A DNA stretch of 64,000 nt from Candidatus Pantoea bituminis (GCF_018842675.1 NZ_JAGTWO010000004.1:2232001-2296000); one strand, 5' to 3'. Shown: positions 51,182 through 62,415, numbered from the stretch's first letter. The notes: generated by a model not told the origin, from the sequence alone. Translations and numbers: made by a program.

Positions 51182-51201
51182 GGGCGGCAGCGCTGCCGCC
51201 C
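51182..51201 (+). terminator. Hairpin after potD
   Basis: A perfect 20-bp GC palindrome (GGGCGGCAGC and its mirror) between the convergent potD and cobB stops, without a long T run. Confidence 0.55.
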
Positions 51202-51214
51202 TGTTATGGACTGC

Positions 51215-52048
51215 TTATTTGTATAAGCCACGTAACAGCGTATGCACAAATTCGGGCACCACTTCACTGGCTAAGCCGTAATGGCTTTCGGCAAATTCGT
51301 TACCAACCTGGCTTGGCTCCAGATTCAGCTCAACGGTATGCGCACCCTGCAGTTTGGCTTCATGCACAAATCCTGCTGCCGGATAAACATGCCCTGACGT
51401 GCCGATAGCGATAAACATATCCGCGTTTTCCAGCGCCTGATAAATCTCTTCCATGCCGATGGGCATTTCCCCGAACCACACCACATGAGGACGCAGCACT
51501 GAAGGGAACTGGCAGCAGGTACAGCGATCCTCTGCGGTGACATTACCGGTCCATTCGATGACCTGCCCGCTGGTAGCACAGCGCACTTTCAGCAATTCGC
51601 CATGCATATGCAACACACGTGAATTACCCGCACGTTCATGCAGGTTGTCGATATTCTGCGTTACCAGAAAAAAGTTATCGCCTAATACCTGCTCCAGTTC
51701 AGCTAACGCAATGTGCGCAGCATTTGGCTGGATTTCAGGCTGCTGCAGTTGGTCACGGCGTTCATTATAGAAACGTTGTACCAGAGCCGGATCGCGTCGA
51801 AAACCTTCCGGCGTCGCAACATCTTCAACCCGATGCTCTTCCCACAACCCGTCGGCGGCGCGAAAAGTACGAATACCCGATTCCGCTGAAATGCCAGCGC
51901 CCGTCAGAACCACCACATGCGGCAGAGGATGTGCAGCCATTTCAGCCTGACGATCGCGCTCAAAAATGCGTTGGCGAAAGCGTTGATGCACCTTTCTCCG
52001 GGTCTTTTTGAGTCGGGCGAGTCGTAAGCGTCGACGTGGTGTGCGCAT
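51215..52048 (-). CDS. cobB: NAD-dependent protein deacylase CobB (sirtuin)
   Basis: A 277-residue class III sirtuin removing acetyl and succinyl groups from lysines using NAD+. Seen: [20 protein letters not shown], the FYNERRDQL Tyr/Arg pair that permits desuccinylation, [12 protein letters not shown], catalytic His in [12 protein letters not shown], and zinc Cys residues (RC, CTCC). The basic N-terminal extension of about 38 residues ([17 protein letters not shown]) corresponds to the long E. coli form. It precedes lolE, without the nagK gene found between them in E. coli. Confidence 0.95.
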   Translation of the reverse strand: MRTPRRRLRLARLKKTRRKVHQRFRQRIFERDRQAEMAAHPLPHVVVLTGAGISAESGIRTFRAADGLWEEHRVEDVATPEGFRRDPALVQRFYNERRDQLQQPEIQPNAAHIALAELEQVLGDNFFLVTQNIDNLHERAGNSRVLHMHGELLKVRCATSGQVIEWTGNVTAEDRCTCCQFPSVLRPHVVWFGEMPIGMEEIYQALENADMFIAIGTSGHVYPAAGFVHEAKLQGAHTVELNLEPSQVGNEFAESHYGLASEVVPEFVHTLLRGLYK

Positions 52049-52163
52049 AAAGGCTCCTTGTGCAGCGGCTTCGGTGAGCCGCTATAAACAAATTTTGGGG
52101 CTTATAAGCCCGATAATAACGGTTGCGCATGACAGCGCTATGCTGCTGAGCCTGAAAATGTGC

Positions 52164-52193
52164 GCGGCGCGCAGATTCATTCTGGCGCGCCGC
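52164..52193 (-). terminator. Terminator of the lolCDE operon
   Basis: GCGGCGCGC and GCGCGCCGC arms (12-base loop) lie just after the lolE stop; ATTTTC follows on the minus strand. Confidence 0.65.
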
Positions 52194-52206
52194 ATCTTTC
52201 AGGCCT

Positions 52207-53451
52207 TTATTGTCCGCTCAAAACCCGCGCCGGGTCGATACGGCTGGCGCGTCTTGCCGGATACCAGCTGGCGACCAGACTTAATATAATCGCGGTTATC
52301 AGCACCGAGAACACATCTATCCAGTGCAGTTCAGACGGCAGAAAATCGATAAAGTAAATGTCGCCGGCCAGCAGATGATGACCGGTTATGTTTTCCAGGC
52401 CGCGTACCAGCGAGGTTAAATTCAACGCCACCAGCACGCCAACCACGACTCCACTCACGCTGCCGAGCAGTCCCGCCAATAAACCGTACCAGATAAAGAT
52501 GGCGCGAATCAGTCGATCTTTTGCACCCAACGTTCGCAGCACGGCGATATCACTGCTCTTGTCTTTCACCGCCATCACCAGCGTGGAAACGATATTAAAG
52601 CAGGCGACGCCGATAACCAGCACCATCGCCAGATACATGATGGCGCGAATCATTTGAATATCGCGATACATATAGCCGTACGTACCGATCCAGCTTTTGA
52701 TATAGACATACGAATGCGTGGCTTCACCCGCATCGCGGACCAGCTTCACGGCCTTAAACGGATCATCCATTTTCAACGCGATGCCAGAAACGTTTTCACC
52801 CATATCAAGGTACTTTTGCGCATCCGCTAACGGCACCAGCGCCAGGCTGTGATCCAACATGCCGCTGAGCTGTAAAATACCGCTAACCTGCAGGCGCACA
52901 CGCTTGGGCTGCGACAGTTTGTTGTCGCCATCATTATTGGGGATCATGATGGTGATCCAACTGCCCTGCTTCACATTAAGCGATTTTGCGATGCCACCGC
53001 CTAAGATGATTTGCTGTTTGCCTGCCGCAAACGTCGACCACTGATTGTCAGCCACAAAACGTGGCAGCGCACTTAAACGCGGTTCCTGAGCAGGATCCAC
53101 GCCTTTTACCTGCAGCGCCTGAAGTTTTGCGCCGCTTTCAATCAAGCCGGTAAAATTGACGTAAGGCGCGGCGGCGGCAATACCGGGAACCTGTTCGATA
53201 GGTGCAATCATTGACTGCCAACGCTGAAATGGCTGATTGACCGCCTCAATTTCACCGTGAGGAACCACAGCCAAAATGCGGTTATTGAGTTCACGCTCGA
53301 ACCCGTTCATCGCGCTCAAGCCGATAATTAATACTGCGACACCCAACGCAATGCCGATGGTGGAGATCACCGAAATCAGCGATACCATGCCGCCGCGACG
53401 TCTGCCACGGCTAAAACGCAGCCCCAACAGCAGCGATAACGAAGAACCCAT
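52207..53451 (-). CDS. lolE: Lipoprotein-releasing complex transmembrane protein LolE
   Basis: A 414-residue inner-membrane protein, the E. coli length, with four spans (one N-terminal, three C-terminal) around a large periplasmic domain. Together with LolC and LolD it extracts outer-membrane lipoproteins and passes them to LolA. Seen: [37 protein letters not shown] and the C-terminal FtsX domain ([20 protein letters not shown]). Its ATG overlaps the lolD stop by one base. Last gene of lolCDE. Confidence 0.96.
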   Translation of the reverse strand: MGSSLSLLLGLRFSRGRRRGGMVSLISVISTIGIALGVAVLIIGLSAMNGFERELNNRILAVVPHGEIEAVNQPFQRWQSMIAPIEQVPGIAAAAPYVNFTGLIESGAKLQALQVKGVDPAQEPRLSALPRFVADNQWSTFAAGKQQIILGGGIAKSLNVKQGSWITIMIPNNDGDNKLSQPKRVRLQVSGILQLSGMLDHSLALVPLADAQKYLDMGENVSGIALKMDDPFKAVKLVRDAGEATHSYVYIKSWIGTYGYMYRDIQMIRAIMYLAMVLVIGVACFNIVSTLVMAVKDKSSDIAVLRTLGAKDRLIRAIFIWYGLLAGLLGSVSGVVVGVLVALNLTSLVRGLENITGHHLLAGDIYFIDFLPSELHWIDVFSVLITAIILSLVASWYPARRASRIDPARVLSGQ

Positions 53452-54155
53452 TACACCGCTCCTGAAAAGATCAGTTGATCGCTCAACTGTCCGTCACGCA
53501 TTTCCATCTGGCGCGTCATGCGTTTAGCTAAATGGAGATCGTGCGTCACCACCAAAAAGGCTGTGCCTTGACGCACATTCAGTTCGCCCAACAGTTCAAA
53601 GATAGCGTCAGCGTTACGTGCATCAAGGTTACCAGTAGGTTCGTCAGCCATTACCAGACGCGGGTTATTCACCAGCGCACGCGCGATAGCCACGCGCTGG
53701 CGCTCACCACCCGATAATTCAGAGGGGCGATGGCTCGCACGGTGTGCAAGTCCTACCGCTTTCAGCATTTCATGCGCGCGCGCTTGCGCTTCTGCTTTGT
53801 GGATTTTGCCAATCAGCAGTGGCATCGCAACGTTTTCCAGCGCACTAAAATCAGGCAGAAGATGGTGAAACTGGTAGATAAACCCTAATTCGCGGTTACG
53901 CAGTTCAGCTTTGGCCGACGACGACATTTCGTTGAGTGATTTACCCTCGAACACGACATCGCCCGAGGTGGGCGCATCCAGGCCGCCCAGCAGGTGCAGC
54001 AGCGTACTTTTGCCTGAACCGGAGCTGCCAACAATAGCCATCAGTTCGCCCGGTTGCAGGCGAAAAGTCACATTGCGCAGCACATCCGTCTGCACGCTGC
54101 CTTCCTGATAGCGTTTGCACAGATCGCGACACTGCAACAAAGGAGAATTACTCAT
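53451..54155 (-). CDS. lolD: Lipoprotein-releasing complex ATPase LolD
   Basis: A 234-residue MacB-type ATPase powering LolCE. Walker [10 protein letters not shown] near 42, the Lol-specific [17 protein letters not shown], signature [15 protein letters not shown] and Walker [13 protein letters not shown] chose ATG 54155 (MSNSPLLQC), which overlaps the lolC stop by 8 nt and gives the family length; the frame continues 69 nt upstream inside lolC. Confidence 0.96.
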   Translation of the reverse strand: MSNSPLLQCRDLCKRYQEGSVQTDVLRNVTFRLQPGELMAIVGSSGSGKSTLLHLLGGLDAPTSGDVVFEGKSLNEMSSSAKAELRNRELGFIYQFHHLLPDFSALENVAMPLLIGKIHKAEAQARAHEMLKAVGLAHRASHRPSELSGGERQRVAIARALVNNPRLVMADEPTGNLDARNADAIFELLGELNVRQGTAFLVVTHDLHLAKRMTRQMEMRDGQLSDQLIFSGAV

Positions 54156-55347
54156 AACGTAAAGCCTCAGCGGGTTGTACGGCGGCAGCGCGCCAGGAAG
54201 GATAAAGCGTAGAAAGCAGCGCAACGACCATGGCGCAGAAAGCGATAGTCACCACTTGCCATAAATTGATATCAACCGGCAGCGCTGCGCCATCCAGGAA
54301 CAGGCCAATCACTGGCATCAGGTTATTTAACTGGCTGGCAAGCAGCACGCCGAGCAAGGTGCCCAACAGCGTACCGATGATGCCAGCGCTGGCGCCCTGC
54401 ACCATAAACACCGCAACGATTTGACGGCGCGTTAAGCCTTGGGTTTGCAGAATCGCCACTTCACCCTGCTTCTCCATGATTAACAAGCCGAGCGAAGTAA
54501 TAATGTTAAAGGCGGCAACAGCAATGATCAGGCTCAACAGCAGCCCCATCATGTTTTTCTCCATGCGTACGGCCTGGAACAGATCACCTTTACGCTCGCG
54601 CCAGTCTTTCCATACCATGCCTTCCGGCAGGGTTTGCTGACTCAAACTGTCAACCTCCAGCGGTTTATCCAGCCAGAGACGCCAACCGGTAACATTGCCC
54701 GCCGGATAGCGCATCACGCGTGACGCGTCTTGTTGATTCACCAGAATTTGGTAGCCATCGACTTCACTATTGGCTGCATATGTGCCGGCAACGGTAAAGA
54801 TACGCTGGCTTGGCACGCGCCCCATCGGCGTGAACTGGCTGACTGAAGGCACCATCAAACGTAGCTGATCGCCGCGCTTAACGCCCAGCTGGTTGGCCAG
54901 CTGTTCACCCAGAATCACGTTGTACTGCCCCGATTTCAGCACGCTTTGCTGCGTGTTGACCAGATAAGGTGTCAGCGGATCTTTTTCCTCGGGGGTGATA
55001 CCTAACATCACCCCAACCGAGACACTGTGTGCACTCTGTAGCACCACATCTGAAGTCGTTAACGGCGCAACGCGGCTAACGCCCTGTAGCTTAAGCTGGT
55101 CGGGAGGTTGCTGTTGCGGATTGATGCTGCCTTTTTGGCTGGTGACCAACGCTTGCGGCATCAGCCCGAGAATATTGCCTTCCAGCTCTCGCTCGAAGCC
55201 GTTCATCACCGATAGCACGGTGACCAACGCCAATACACCGAGCGTAATGCCAATAGTAGAAAGCCAAGAGACAAAGCGACCGAAGCGATCCGATGCTCGT
55301 CCGCGCATATAGCGCAGACCGATAAATAGCGCGACTGGTTGATACAT
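54148..55347 (-). CDS. lolC: Lipoprotein-releasing complex transmembrane protein LolC
   Basis: A 399-residue protein, the E. coli LolC length, with the same topology as LolE; its periplasmic domain holds the hook that docks LolA. Seen: [40 protein letters not shown] and the C-terminal [21 protein letters not shown] set the start at ATG 55347; the frame runs 120 nt further without homology. First gene of lolCDE. Confidence 0.96.
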   Translation of the reverse strand: MYQPVALFIGLRYMRGRASDRFGRFVSWLSTIGITLGVLALVTVLSVMNGFERELEGNILGLMPQALVTSQKGSINPQQQPPDQLKLQGVSRVAPLTTSDVVLQSAHSVSVGVMLGITPEEKDPLTPYLVNTQQSVLKSGQYNVILGEQLANQLGVKRGDQLRLMVPSVSQFTPMGRVPSQRIFTVAGTYAANSEVDGYQILVNQQDASRVMRYPAGNVTGWRLWLDKPLEVDSLSQQTLPEGMVWKDWRERKGDLFQAVRMEKNMMGLLLSLIIAVAAFNIITSLGLLIMEKQGEVAILQTQGLTRRQIVAVFMVQGASAGIIGTLLGTLLGVLLASQLNNLMPVIGLFLDGAALPVDINLWQVVTIAFCAMVVALLSTLYPSWRAAAVQPAEALRYE

Positions 55348-55596
55348 GGAATCCAATGTGCGGTTGCCTGAAAATGAGTAGTGGGATGATAAAGGAGCCG
55401 CTTGCTTTATGAAACCTCTAACCCTCTGAGTCTGCGGCAAAGTTGCGTCAGAATACGTCATCAGCAACGTTCATCGGCAGGAATGCGACAAAAAGATGAT
55501 GCTAATTGTACGATTATCCGGCAGCGGGTGCGGTAGACTACAATCAGATAGACGATAAGAGGTTAAATATCGCGCAGACGTAAAGAGGTAGCGACC

Positions 55597-55806
55597 ATGT
55601 TCAAATTTCCCAAAGGCAGTATTGTTAAACACAAATCAGGGGAGATCAGAGGCGAAGTCGTTAACGTCTTTGAGCAAGGAGATGCGCCAACCGGATACTA
55701 CGTGAAGTGGGACGACGGCAATCACAGTTATCACCTTGAGCGTGATCTGTGCTGGGCCAATGTTGACCGCCCGCGTATGCACTACACACAGCAATCTACA
55801 AAATAA
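55597..55806 (+). CDS. Small protein of unknown function
   Basis: A 69-residue protein, mostly beta: FPKGSIVKHKSGEIRGEVVN looks like a small SH3-like barrel with a Gly turn, then GYYVKWDDGNHSYHLERDLC. The start ATG 55597 has AGAGGT upstream. It sits alone between lolC and mfd. The sequence is reminiscent of other small barrel proteins, but I know no function. Confidence 0.65.
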   Translation: MFKFPKGSIVKHKSGEIRGEVVNVFEQGDAPTGYYVKWDDGNHSYHLERDLCWANVDRPRMHYTQQSTK

Positions 55807-55914
55807 AGCCCATTCAGAGGCTACGCGGCACTAAAATTGTGCCGCAGAGGTGATCCCCTTGGCGTAATATGGAATGATTACGCCTTGGTAAAAATGGAGA
55901 AACCTCGAGATCCC

Positions 55915-58900
55915 ATGTCCGAACAGACTCGCTATACCCTGCCCGTAAAATCCGGTGATACGCGCCAGCTCGGTCAGCTGATCGGCGCCGCGCACGCGGT
56001 CGAGTGTGCCAACATCGCCGAGCGTCATGCTGGCCCGGTGCTGATGATTACGCCGGATACACAAACCGCCTTGCGTTTACTGGATGAAATCCGCCAGTTT
56101 ACTGACCTGCCGGTTAGCCATCTCGCTGATTGGGAAACGCTGCCTTACGATAGCTTCTCGCCACATCAGGACATTATCTCGGCTCGGCTTTCCACGCTTT
56201 ATCAATTACCGACCTTGCAGCGCGGCATGCTGATTCTTCCAGTCAACACGCTGATGCAACGTGTGTGTCCGCACAGTTTCTTGCATGGCCACGCTTTGGT
56301 GATGAAACAAGGGCAAAAACTGTCGCGCGATCGCCTACGCGATCAGCTGGAGCAAGCCGGTTATCGTCACGTCGATCAAGTCATGGAACATGGTGAATAC
56401 GCCACGCGCGGTGCGCTGCTTGATCTGTTTCCGATGGGCAGCGAACAGCCTTATCGCATCGACTTCTTCGATGATGAAATCGACAGCCTGCGTCTGTTTG
56501 ACGTTGATAGCCAGCGCACGCTCGAAGCGGTGCCGGAAATCAACCTGCTGCCCGCACATGAGTTTCCCAGCGATAAAGCCGCGATTGAACTGTTCCGCAG
56601 CCGCTGGCGCGAAATTTTTGACGTACGCCGTGAACCGGAACACATCTATCAGCAGGTGAGTAAAGGCACCTTCCCCGCCGGTATCGAATATTGGCAGCCG
56701 CTGTTTTTTGATCAGCCTTTGCCTACGCTGTTTAGCTATTTGCCGGATAACACGCTGCTGGTTAACTGTGGCGATCTGGAAGGCAGCGCCTCACGTTTCT
56801 GGCAAGACGCCAATGCGCGCTATGAGAATCGCCGTGTTGATCCGATGCGCCCGCTGCTTGAGCCCGTCACGCTTTGGCTGCGCCCGGATGCGCTGATGGG
56901 CGAGCTAAAAAGCTGGCCGCGTGTGCAAATGACCAACGATGAGTTACCCGAAAAAGCCGCGAATACCAATCTTGGTTATCAGCCCCTTCCCGATTTAACC
57001 GTGCAGGCCCAGGCCAAAGCGCCGCTGGATCATCTACGCCAGTTTTTGGAGCAATTCCACGGCGCGGTAACGTTCTCGGTAGAGAGCGAAGGTCGTCGCG
57101 AAAGCCTGCAAGAGCTGTTGGCTCGCATCAAACTTCGGCCGCAGCTGGTACATCGTCTTGATGAAGCGAGTGAAGAGCGCTACACCTTTATGATTGGTGC
57201 CAGTGAACGTGGTTTTATTGATACGCAAGGCCATCGTGCGCTGATCTGTGAAGGTGATCTGCTTGGCGAACGCGTCAGTCGCCGCCGCCAGGATACACGT
57301 CGCACCATAAATCCCGACATCCTGATTCGTAACCTGGCTGAATTGCATCCGGGTCAACCGGTGGTGCATCTGGAGCATGGTGTGGGCCGTTATATTGGCT
57401 TGACCACGCTTGAGGCGGGCGGCATTCAGGCCGAATATTTGATGCTCTCTTATGCCAACGACGCCAAACTCTATGTCCCGGTTTCATCGCTGCATCTCAT
57501 TAGTCGTTACGCCGGTGGCGCAGACGAAAATGCGCCGCTGCACAAATTAGGCAGCGATGCCTGGTCACGTGCGCGACAAAAAGCGGCGGAGAAAGTACGC
57601 GATGTGGCGGCTGAGTTGCTGGATATTTATGCCCAACGCGCCGCCAAAACAGGCTTCGCCTTCAAGCACAACCGCGATCAATATCAGCTGTTCTGTGAAG
57701 CTTTTCCTTTTGATACGACGCCCGATCAGGCACAGGCCATCAATGCGGTATTGAGCGACATGTGTCAGCCGCTGGCCATGGATCGTCTGGTTTGCGGTGA
57801 TGTTGGGTTTGGTAAAACCGAAGTCGCGATGCGTGCGGCGTTTCTGGCGGTTGAAAACAACAAGCAGGTCGCGGTGCTGGTGCCCACGACGTTACTGGCT
57901 CAGCAACATTATGATAATTTCCGCGATCGCTTTGCTAACTGGCCAGTACGCATTGAAATGCTTTCACGTTTCCGTACGGCCAAAGAGCAAGCACAGGTGT
58001 TAGAACAAGCCAGTGAAGGCAAAATCGATATCCTGATCGGTACGCATAAGTTATTGATGACTGACTTGAAATGGCGTGATTTAGGTCTGTTGATCGTTGA
58101 TGAAGAGCACCGCTTTGGTGTGCGACACAAAGAGCGCATCAAGGCGATGCGTGCAGATGTCGATATTCTGACGCTCACCGCCACACCGATTCCGCGTACC
58201 CTGAATATGGCCATGAGCGGGATGCGCGATCTGTCGATCATTGCAACGCCTCCTGCACGTCGTTTGGCAGTAAAAACTTTTGTGCGTGAGTTTGATAATT
58301 TAGTGATTCGCGAGGCGATCCTGCGTGAAGTGCTGCGTGGTGGACAGGTTTATTATCTCTATAACGACGTCGAAAATATCGAAAAGGCCGCACAGCGCTT
58401 GACTGAACTCGTCCCGGAAGCACGCGTCGCCATTGGCCATGGTCAAATGCGCGAGCGCGATCTGGAACGGGTCATGAATGATTTCCATCACCAGCGTTTT
58501 AATGTGCTGGTCTGTACCACCATTATTGAAACCGGTATCGATATTCCAACGGCTAACACCATTATCATTGAGCGTGCAGATCATTTCGGTTTGGCTCAAC
58601 TGCACCAGTTGCGTGGTCGCGTCGGACGATCGCACCATCAGGCTTACGCCTGGCTGATGACGCCGCCGCCCAAAGCGATGACCACCGATGCCAAAAAGCG
58701 TCTCGAAGCCATTGCTTCGCTAGAAGATTTGGGAGCTGGTTTTGCACTTGCCACCCACGATTTAGAAATTCGTGGCGCGGGCGAGTTGCTGGGTGAAGAG
58801 CAAAGCGGGCAAATGGAAACCCTGGGCTTCTCGCTCTATATGGAGTTGTTAGAGAATGCCGTGGATGCGCTGAAAGAGGGCCGTGAGCCGTCGCTTGAGG

Positions 58901-59358
58901 ATTTGACCAACAATCAGACCGAAGTCGAGCTGCGCATGCCTGCCCTGCTGCCGGAAGAGTTTATTCCGGATGTGAATACCCGCTTGTCACTCTACAAGCG
59001 CATCGCCAGCGCCGAAGACGAATCTGAGCTGCAAGAGTTGAAGGTAGAGATGATTGACCGCTTTGGCTTGTTACCCGATCCGGCGCGAAATCTCCTTGAT
59101 ATCGCCGCATTGCGGCTTAATGCGCGAACGCTGGGCGTGCGTAAAATCGAAGCCAGCGACAAAGGCGGCTTCTTTGATTTCGCTCCGCAAAACAGCGTGG
59201 ATCCTGCATGGCTGATTAGCTTATTGCAGAAAGATCCCAAGCAGTGGAAGCTTGATGGCCCAACGCGTCTACGCTTTACCCGTGAGCTGGCAGAGCGCAA
59301 GGTTCGTATGGAATGGGTGCAGGGATTCGTGGCGCAGCTGGCGCAGAACCGGGCTTAA
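55915..59358 (+). CDS. mfd: Transcription-repair coupling factor Mfd
   Basis: A 1147-residue DNA translocase that removes RNA polymerase stalled at lesions and recruits UvrA. Domains in order: UvrB-like N-terminal part (ADWETLPYDSFSPHQDIISA), RNA-polymerase-interaction domain around 475-545 (GQPVVHLEHGVGRYIGLTTL), RecG-like helicase motor with Walker A GDVGFGKTEVAMR near 625, VDEEHRFGVRHKER, TATPIPRTLNMAMSGMRDL and the motif VI region QLRGRVGRSHHQAY, and the C-terminal UvrA-masking domain. I set the start at ATG 55915 (GAGA 6 nt upstream; E. coli begins equally); the frame extends 78 nt further. Confidence 0.97.
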   Translation: MSEQTRYTLPVKSGDTRQLGQLIGAAHAVECANIAERHAGPVLMITPDTQTALRLLDEIRQFTDLPVSHLADWETLPYDSFSPHQDIISARLSTLYQLPTLQRGMLILPVNTLMQRVCPHSFLHGHALVMKQGQKLSRDRLRDQLEQAGYRHVDQVMEHGEYATRGALLDLFPMGSEQPYRIDFFDDEIDSLRLFDVDSQRTLEAVPEINLLPAHEFPSDKAAIELFRSRWREIFDVRREPEHIYQQVSKGTFPAGIEYWQPLFFDQPLPTLFSYLPDNTLLVNCGDLEGSASRFWQDANARYENRRVDPMRPLLEPVTLWLRPDALMGELKSWPRVQMTNDELPEKAANTNLGYQPLPDLTVQAQAKAPLDHLRQFLEQFHGAVTFSVESEGRRESLQELLARIKLRPQLVHRLDEASEERYTFMIGASERGFIDTQGHRALICEGDLLGERVSRRRQDTRRTINPDILIRNLAELHPGQPVVHLEHGVGRYIGLTTLEAGGIQAEYLMLSYANDAKLYVPVSSLHLISRYAGGADENAPLHKLGSDAWSRARQKAAEKVRDVAAELLDIYAQRAAKTGFAFKHNRDQYQLFCEAFPFDTTPDQAQAINAVLSDMCQPLAMDRLVCGDVGFGKTEVAMRAAFLAVENNKQVAVLVPTTLLAQQHYDNFRDRFANWPVRIEMLSRFRTAKEQAQVLEQASEGKIDILIGTHKLLMTDLKWRDLGLLIVDEEHRFGVRHKERIKAMRADVDILTLTATPIPRTLNMAMSGMRDLSIIATPPARRLAVKTFVREFDNLVIREAILREVLRGGQVYYLYNDVENIEKAAQRLTELVPEARVAIGHGQMRERDLERVMNDFHHQRFNVLVCTTIIETGIDIPTANTIIIERADHFGLAQLHQLRGRVGRSHHQAYAWLMTPPPKAMTTDAKKRLEAIASLEDLGAGFALATHDLEIRGAGELLGEEQSGQMETLGFSLYMELLENAVDALKEGREPSLEDLTNNQTEVELRMPALLPEEFIPDVNTRLSLYKRIASAEDESELQELKVEMIDRFGLLPDPARNLLDIAALRLNARTLGVRKIEASDKGGFFDFAPQNSVDPAWLISLLQKDPKQWKLDGPTRLRFTRELAERKVRMEWVQGFVAQLAQNRA

Positions 59359-59410
59359 TGTTGAAAGGGACTGATTCACATTGCTCGGAGTAATATCTGA
59401 TGTGAAACAA

Positions 59411-59442
59411 AAAAAGCGCATCATCCCTGATGCGCTTCTCTT
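59411..59442 (+). terminator. Terminator of mfd
   Basis: AAGCGCATCA and TGATGCGCTT arms with A-rich left side and CTCTTATTGTTT after, soon downstream of the mfd stop. Confidence 0.75.
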
Positions 59443-59485
59443 ATTGTTTGCTGTGTGGCCGCTAACGCGGCAAATCTTTGCCCAA

Positions 59486-60027
59486 TCAAGCCTGATCGTT
59501 GTTAAGAATCAGCTGGCCATTACGGTCGAGTGGAATACGCGTACCAGGATCGTTTTCCGTACGGATTTTGCCCTGTTGATTGCCTATTTTATAGGTCACG
59601 TCATATCCCAGCATTTTTTCTTGCTTGTCATAAACCGTTTTGCAGCGCTGTTCCGTGGTGGTGTAAGTATCACGGTTTTGCATTCCGGCCTGAACCTGAT
59701 TGCCTGCGTAACCGCCTGCAACCGCACCTGCTACGGTTGCGACATCCTTACCGCGACCGCCACCGAACTGGTGACCTAAAACGCCCCCGCGACTGCACCT
59801 AACACTGAGCCCGCAATACGGTTATCATCCTGCACCGCACGACGATGAGTCAGCGTTACGTTGCGACATTCCTTGCGCGGCTGTTTGATACTTTCTTTAA
59901 TTGGCGTTGCTGACAGCACCTGCGCATATTGCGGCCCGCGGTCAAACACGTTCATACCCGCTACGGCGGCAACACCCAGCGCCGCTGCCACACCAATACC
60001 GATACCCGCTAACATTGATTTATTCAC
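59486..60027 (-). pseudogene. ycfJ: YcfJ-like glycine-zipper membrane protein, frameshifted
   Basis: Joined over one frame change this is about 180 residues matching E. coli YcfJ (179): MNKSMLAGIGIGVAAALGVA with one membrane span, QYAQVLSATPIKESI, a Gly-zipper (GSVLGAVAGG...), and the C-terminal RCKTVYDKQEKMLGYDVTY and GQLILNN. The C5 run 59784-59788 breaks the frame inside the zipper; one more C restores VAGGVLGHQFGGG. It sits between mfd and ndh as in E. coli. Function unknown; the envelope is likely. Probably intact in the organism. Confidence 0.85.
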
Positions 60028-60295
60028 AGGAAGTTCCTCCTGAAAGTGTTACCGCGCATTCCTGCCGCTGTCGCATCCTTCACAGCAGAGGCCTAACTCG
60101 GCGTGCGCGACCCGCCGTGTTTGTTGAATGAAGTTTTACAGATGGACCGAAATTGCAACATCAGATAAATGGAGGAAATCTATACAAGAGCCTTCAGGTC
60201 CAGCTTTTAGGAGAGTTCCGAACGAGGCGGGAAAGCGCTGATCTCAACGGAGAAATGAAATTTTCTAGTTTGAAATCAGCGTAATAGCAATATGA

Positions 60296-60313
60296 AAGGC
60301 GGTAAGCCGCCTT
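60296..60313 (-). terminator. Hairpin after ndh
   Basis: AAGGCGG and CCGCCTT arms with a 4-base loop directly after the ndh stop, followed on the minus strand by TCATATT. Confidence 0.6.
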
Positions 60314-60319
60314 ATCATC

Positions 60320-61624
60320 TTAATGCAGCTTGAGGCGTGGACGTATAACGCGGTTGATACTGCCTACTAACATCATCAGACCCGTTTTGAAGTATCCGTG
60401 GAGCGCAATCTGGTGCATACGATATAAGGAAATGTAGACAAAACGCGCAATGCGTCCTTCTACCATCATCGATCCACGCATCAGGTTACCCATCAGGCTT
60501 CCGACCGTACTGAAGCGCGACAGTGATACCAGCGAGCCGTGATCTTTATAGACATAGGCTTTCAAGGGCTTGTTATTGCGCTGCGCCAGAATATTTTCCA
60601 TCGCACGTGAAGCCATTTGGTGTGCAGATTGTGCACGTGGTGGCACAAACCCACCGGATGGCAACGCACAGGAAGCACAATCGCCGATGGCATAAATATC
60701 ATCGTCCAAGGTGGTTTGCAGCGTATCTTTTACCACCAGCTGATTAATGCGGTTGGTTTCCAACCCACCAATCTCTTTCATGAAGTCAGGCGCTTTGATT
60801 CCTGCCGCCCATACCATCAGGTCCGCTTCGATATATTCGCCGCCTTTGGTATGCAGACCTTTTTTGTCGGCACTGGTCACCATGGTTTGCGTCAGCACGC
60901 GTACGCCAAGCTTGGTCAACTCTTGGTGCGCCGCTGCCGAAATACGCGGTGGCAAGGCAGGAAGAATGCGTTCGCCCGCCTCAACCAGCGTCACGTTCAG
61001 CGCTTCACTGCCCAAACCTTTGTAGCCATAACTGTGTAATTGCTTAACCGCATTGTGCAACTCGGCAGAGAGCTCAACGCCGGTTGCACCGCCACCGACA
61101 ATGGCAATATTGACCTGTCCAGTCTGACCTTCACTTGCAGAGAATTTCAGGAACAGGTTAAGCATTTCATTATGGAAACGACGTGCCTGATGCGGGTTGT
61201 CGAGGAAAATGCAGTGATCTTTTACGCCCGGCGTGCCGAAATCATTTGAGGTGCTGCCCAGCGCCATCACCAAAGTGTCGTAAGGCACTTCGCGCTGTGG
61301 AACCAGCACTTCACCTTGTGCATCCAGCACTTCTGCCAGAGAGATAACCTTCTTCTCGCGGTTGATGTCGGTTAAGGAACCCAGCTGGAACTGGAAGCCA
61401 TGATTGCGGGCGTGTGCCAGATAACTCAGCGCATCAATCCCTTCATCCATGGAGCCAGTCGCCACTTCATGCAGCAGCGGTTTCCATAAATGACTGTGAT
61501 TGCGGTCGACCAAAATGATCTCAGCTTTGTTTTTTCGGCCCAGTTTATGGCCAAGCTGTGTTGCCATTTCAAGACCGCCGGCGCCGCCTCCGACGATGAC
61601 AATTTTCTTAATAGATGTAGTCAA
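60320..61624 (-). CDS. ndh: NADH dehydrogenase II (NADH:quinone oxidoreductase)
   Basis: A 434-residue FAD enzyme at the inner membrane that passes electrons from NADH to quinone without pumping protons. Seen: FAD loop [40 protein letters not shown] loop [17 protein letters not shown] near 175, AIGDCASC near 310 and a hydrophobic C-terminus with [15 protein letters not shown] chose TTG 61624, the second of two TTGs, as GAGGGG lies 6 nt upstream and the length then equals E. coli Ndh. A perfect FNR site lies 135 nt upstream. Confidence 0.96.
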   Translation of the reverse strand: MTTSIKKIVIVGGGAGGLEMATQLGHKLGRKNKAEIILVDRNHSHLWKPLLHEVATGSMDEGIDALSYLAHARNHGFQFQLGSLTDINREKKVISLAEVLDAQGEVLVPQREVPYDTLVMALGSTSNDFGTPGVKDHCIFLDNPHQARRFHNEMLNLFLKFSASEGQTGQVNIAIVGGGATGVELSAELHNAVKQLHSYGYKGLGSEALNVTLVEAGERILPALPPRISAAAHQELTKLGVRVLTQTMVTSADKKGLHTKGGEYIEADLMVWAAGIKAPDFMKEIGGLETNRINQLVVKDTLQTTLDDDIYAIGDCASCALPSGGFVPPRAQSAHQMASRAMENILAQRNNKPLKAYVYKDHGSLVSLSRFSTVGSLMGNLMRGSMMVEGRIARFVYISLYRMHQIALHGYFKTGLMMLVGSINRVIRPRLKLH

Positions 61625-61758
61625 CAATGACCCCCTCAAATTGTGAACCAATAGTTAATCAATGGTTAAATTAAACCTTAATAAACATAGGGTTGGCGAA
61701 GTTAAAATCGCTATCTGAAGGCAGAATAACATGCTGCGAAGTGCGGGGCACAGCAAAA

Positions 61759-61772
61759 TTGATTTACATCAA
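61759..61772. promoter_or_regulatory. FNR site upstream of ndh
   Basis: TTGATTTACATCAA is a perfect match to the FNR consensus TTGAT-N4-ATCAA, located 135 nt before the ndh start. E. coli ndh is repressed by FNR without oxygen. Confidence 0.8.
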
Positions 61773-61810
61773 ATTTATGAGCTAAAACTCAGAATATTAC
61801 GCATAAAATC

Positions 61811-61831
61811 AAGGCACCTGAGAGGTGCCTT
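61811..61831 (-). terminator. Terminator of ycfP
   Basis: A 9-bp stem AAGGCACCT/AGGTGCCTT with a 3-base loop just after the ycfP stop; GATTTTAT follows on the minus strand. Confidence 0.75.
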
Positions 61832-61836
61832 AACTA

Positions 61837-62378
61837 TTAACCTAATGTTTTAAAAGCTTTTATTCGCTGAAGATGGGGAGAGATATTCTTAAATTTATGG
61901 CCTTCATTTTCATCCCACACAATTTCATAAAAGGGGTGCAGAACCTGCGCGATGCGTTGACCATCAAGCGCTTCATCTTTACGTGACAAAATAGCTAAAC
62001 AGCGATCACGGTTTTTTCGCGGAAGTCGCTTACACACTTGGTAGCAATATCTTCATACTCTTCAGGACGATCAATTTTCCCTTCCATGTTTTCATAAGGG
62101 AAAAGATTGGGATTGAAGATTACCTGCCGGATACCACATAAAAAGCCAATGCGTTCAGACCAATAGCCACCCAGCCCCACGCCACAGATCAGTGGACGAT
62201 CGTCATCACACAGCGTGATCATTTTGTCCGTCTCTTTTAGCAGAAACTGCATGTCATGTTTAGGATGACGCGTGCTGTAACTGATCATTCGCACATCGGG
62301 ATCGATGAATTGCAGTTGCAACACTTTTTCGTGATTGCCCGGGCTATTGGAATCAAAACCGTGCAGATAAATAATCAT
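61837..62378 (-). pseudogene. ycfP: YcfP, UPF0227 esterase-family protein, frameshifted
   Basis: Joined over one frame change this is 180 residues with the alpha/beta-hydrolase pattern: [20 protein letters not shown] at the start, the elbow [17 protein letters not shown] (GxGxGG, Gly in place of the usual Ser) and the terminal [20 protein letters not shown] with His. The T6 run 62012-62017 breaks the frame; one more base gives [19 protein letters not shown]. The start ATG 62378 has AGGA 6 nt upstream. It sits between ndh and nagZ as in E. coli. A conserved gene split at a homopolymer is probably intact in the organism. Confidence 0.87.
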
Positions 62379-62415
62379 GGTTTTCCTCAACGTGATGATG
62401 CGCCGGGCTGTGAAT

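Noticed and set aside
51182..51201. The perfect GC palindrome after potD as a regulatory operator
   Set aside because: It lies between two convergent stops, where a transcription-ending hairpin is expected.
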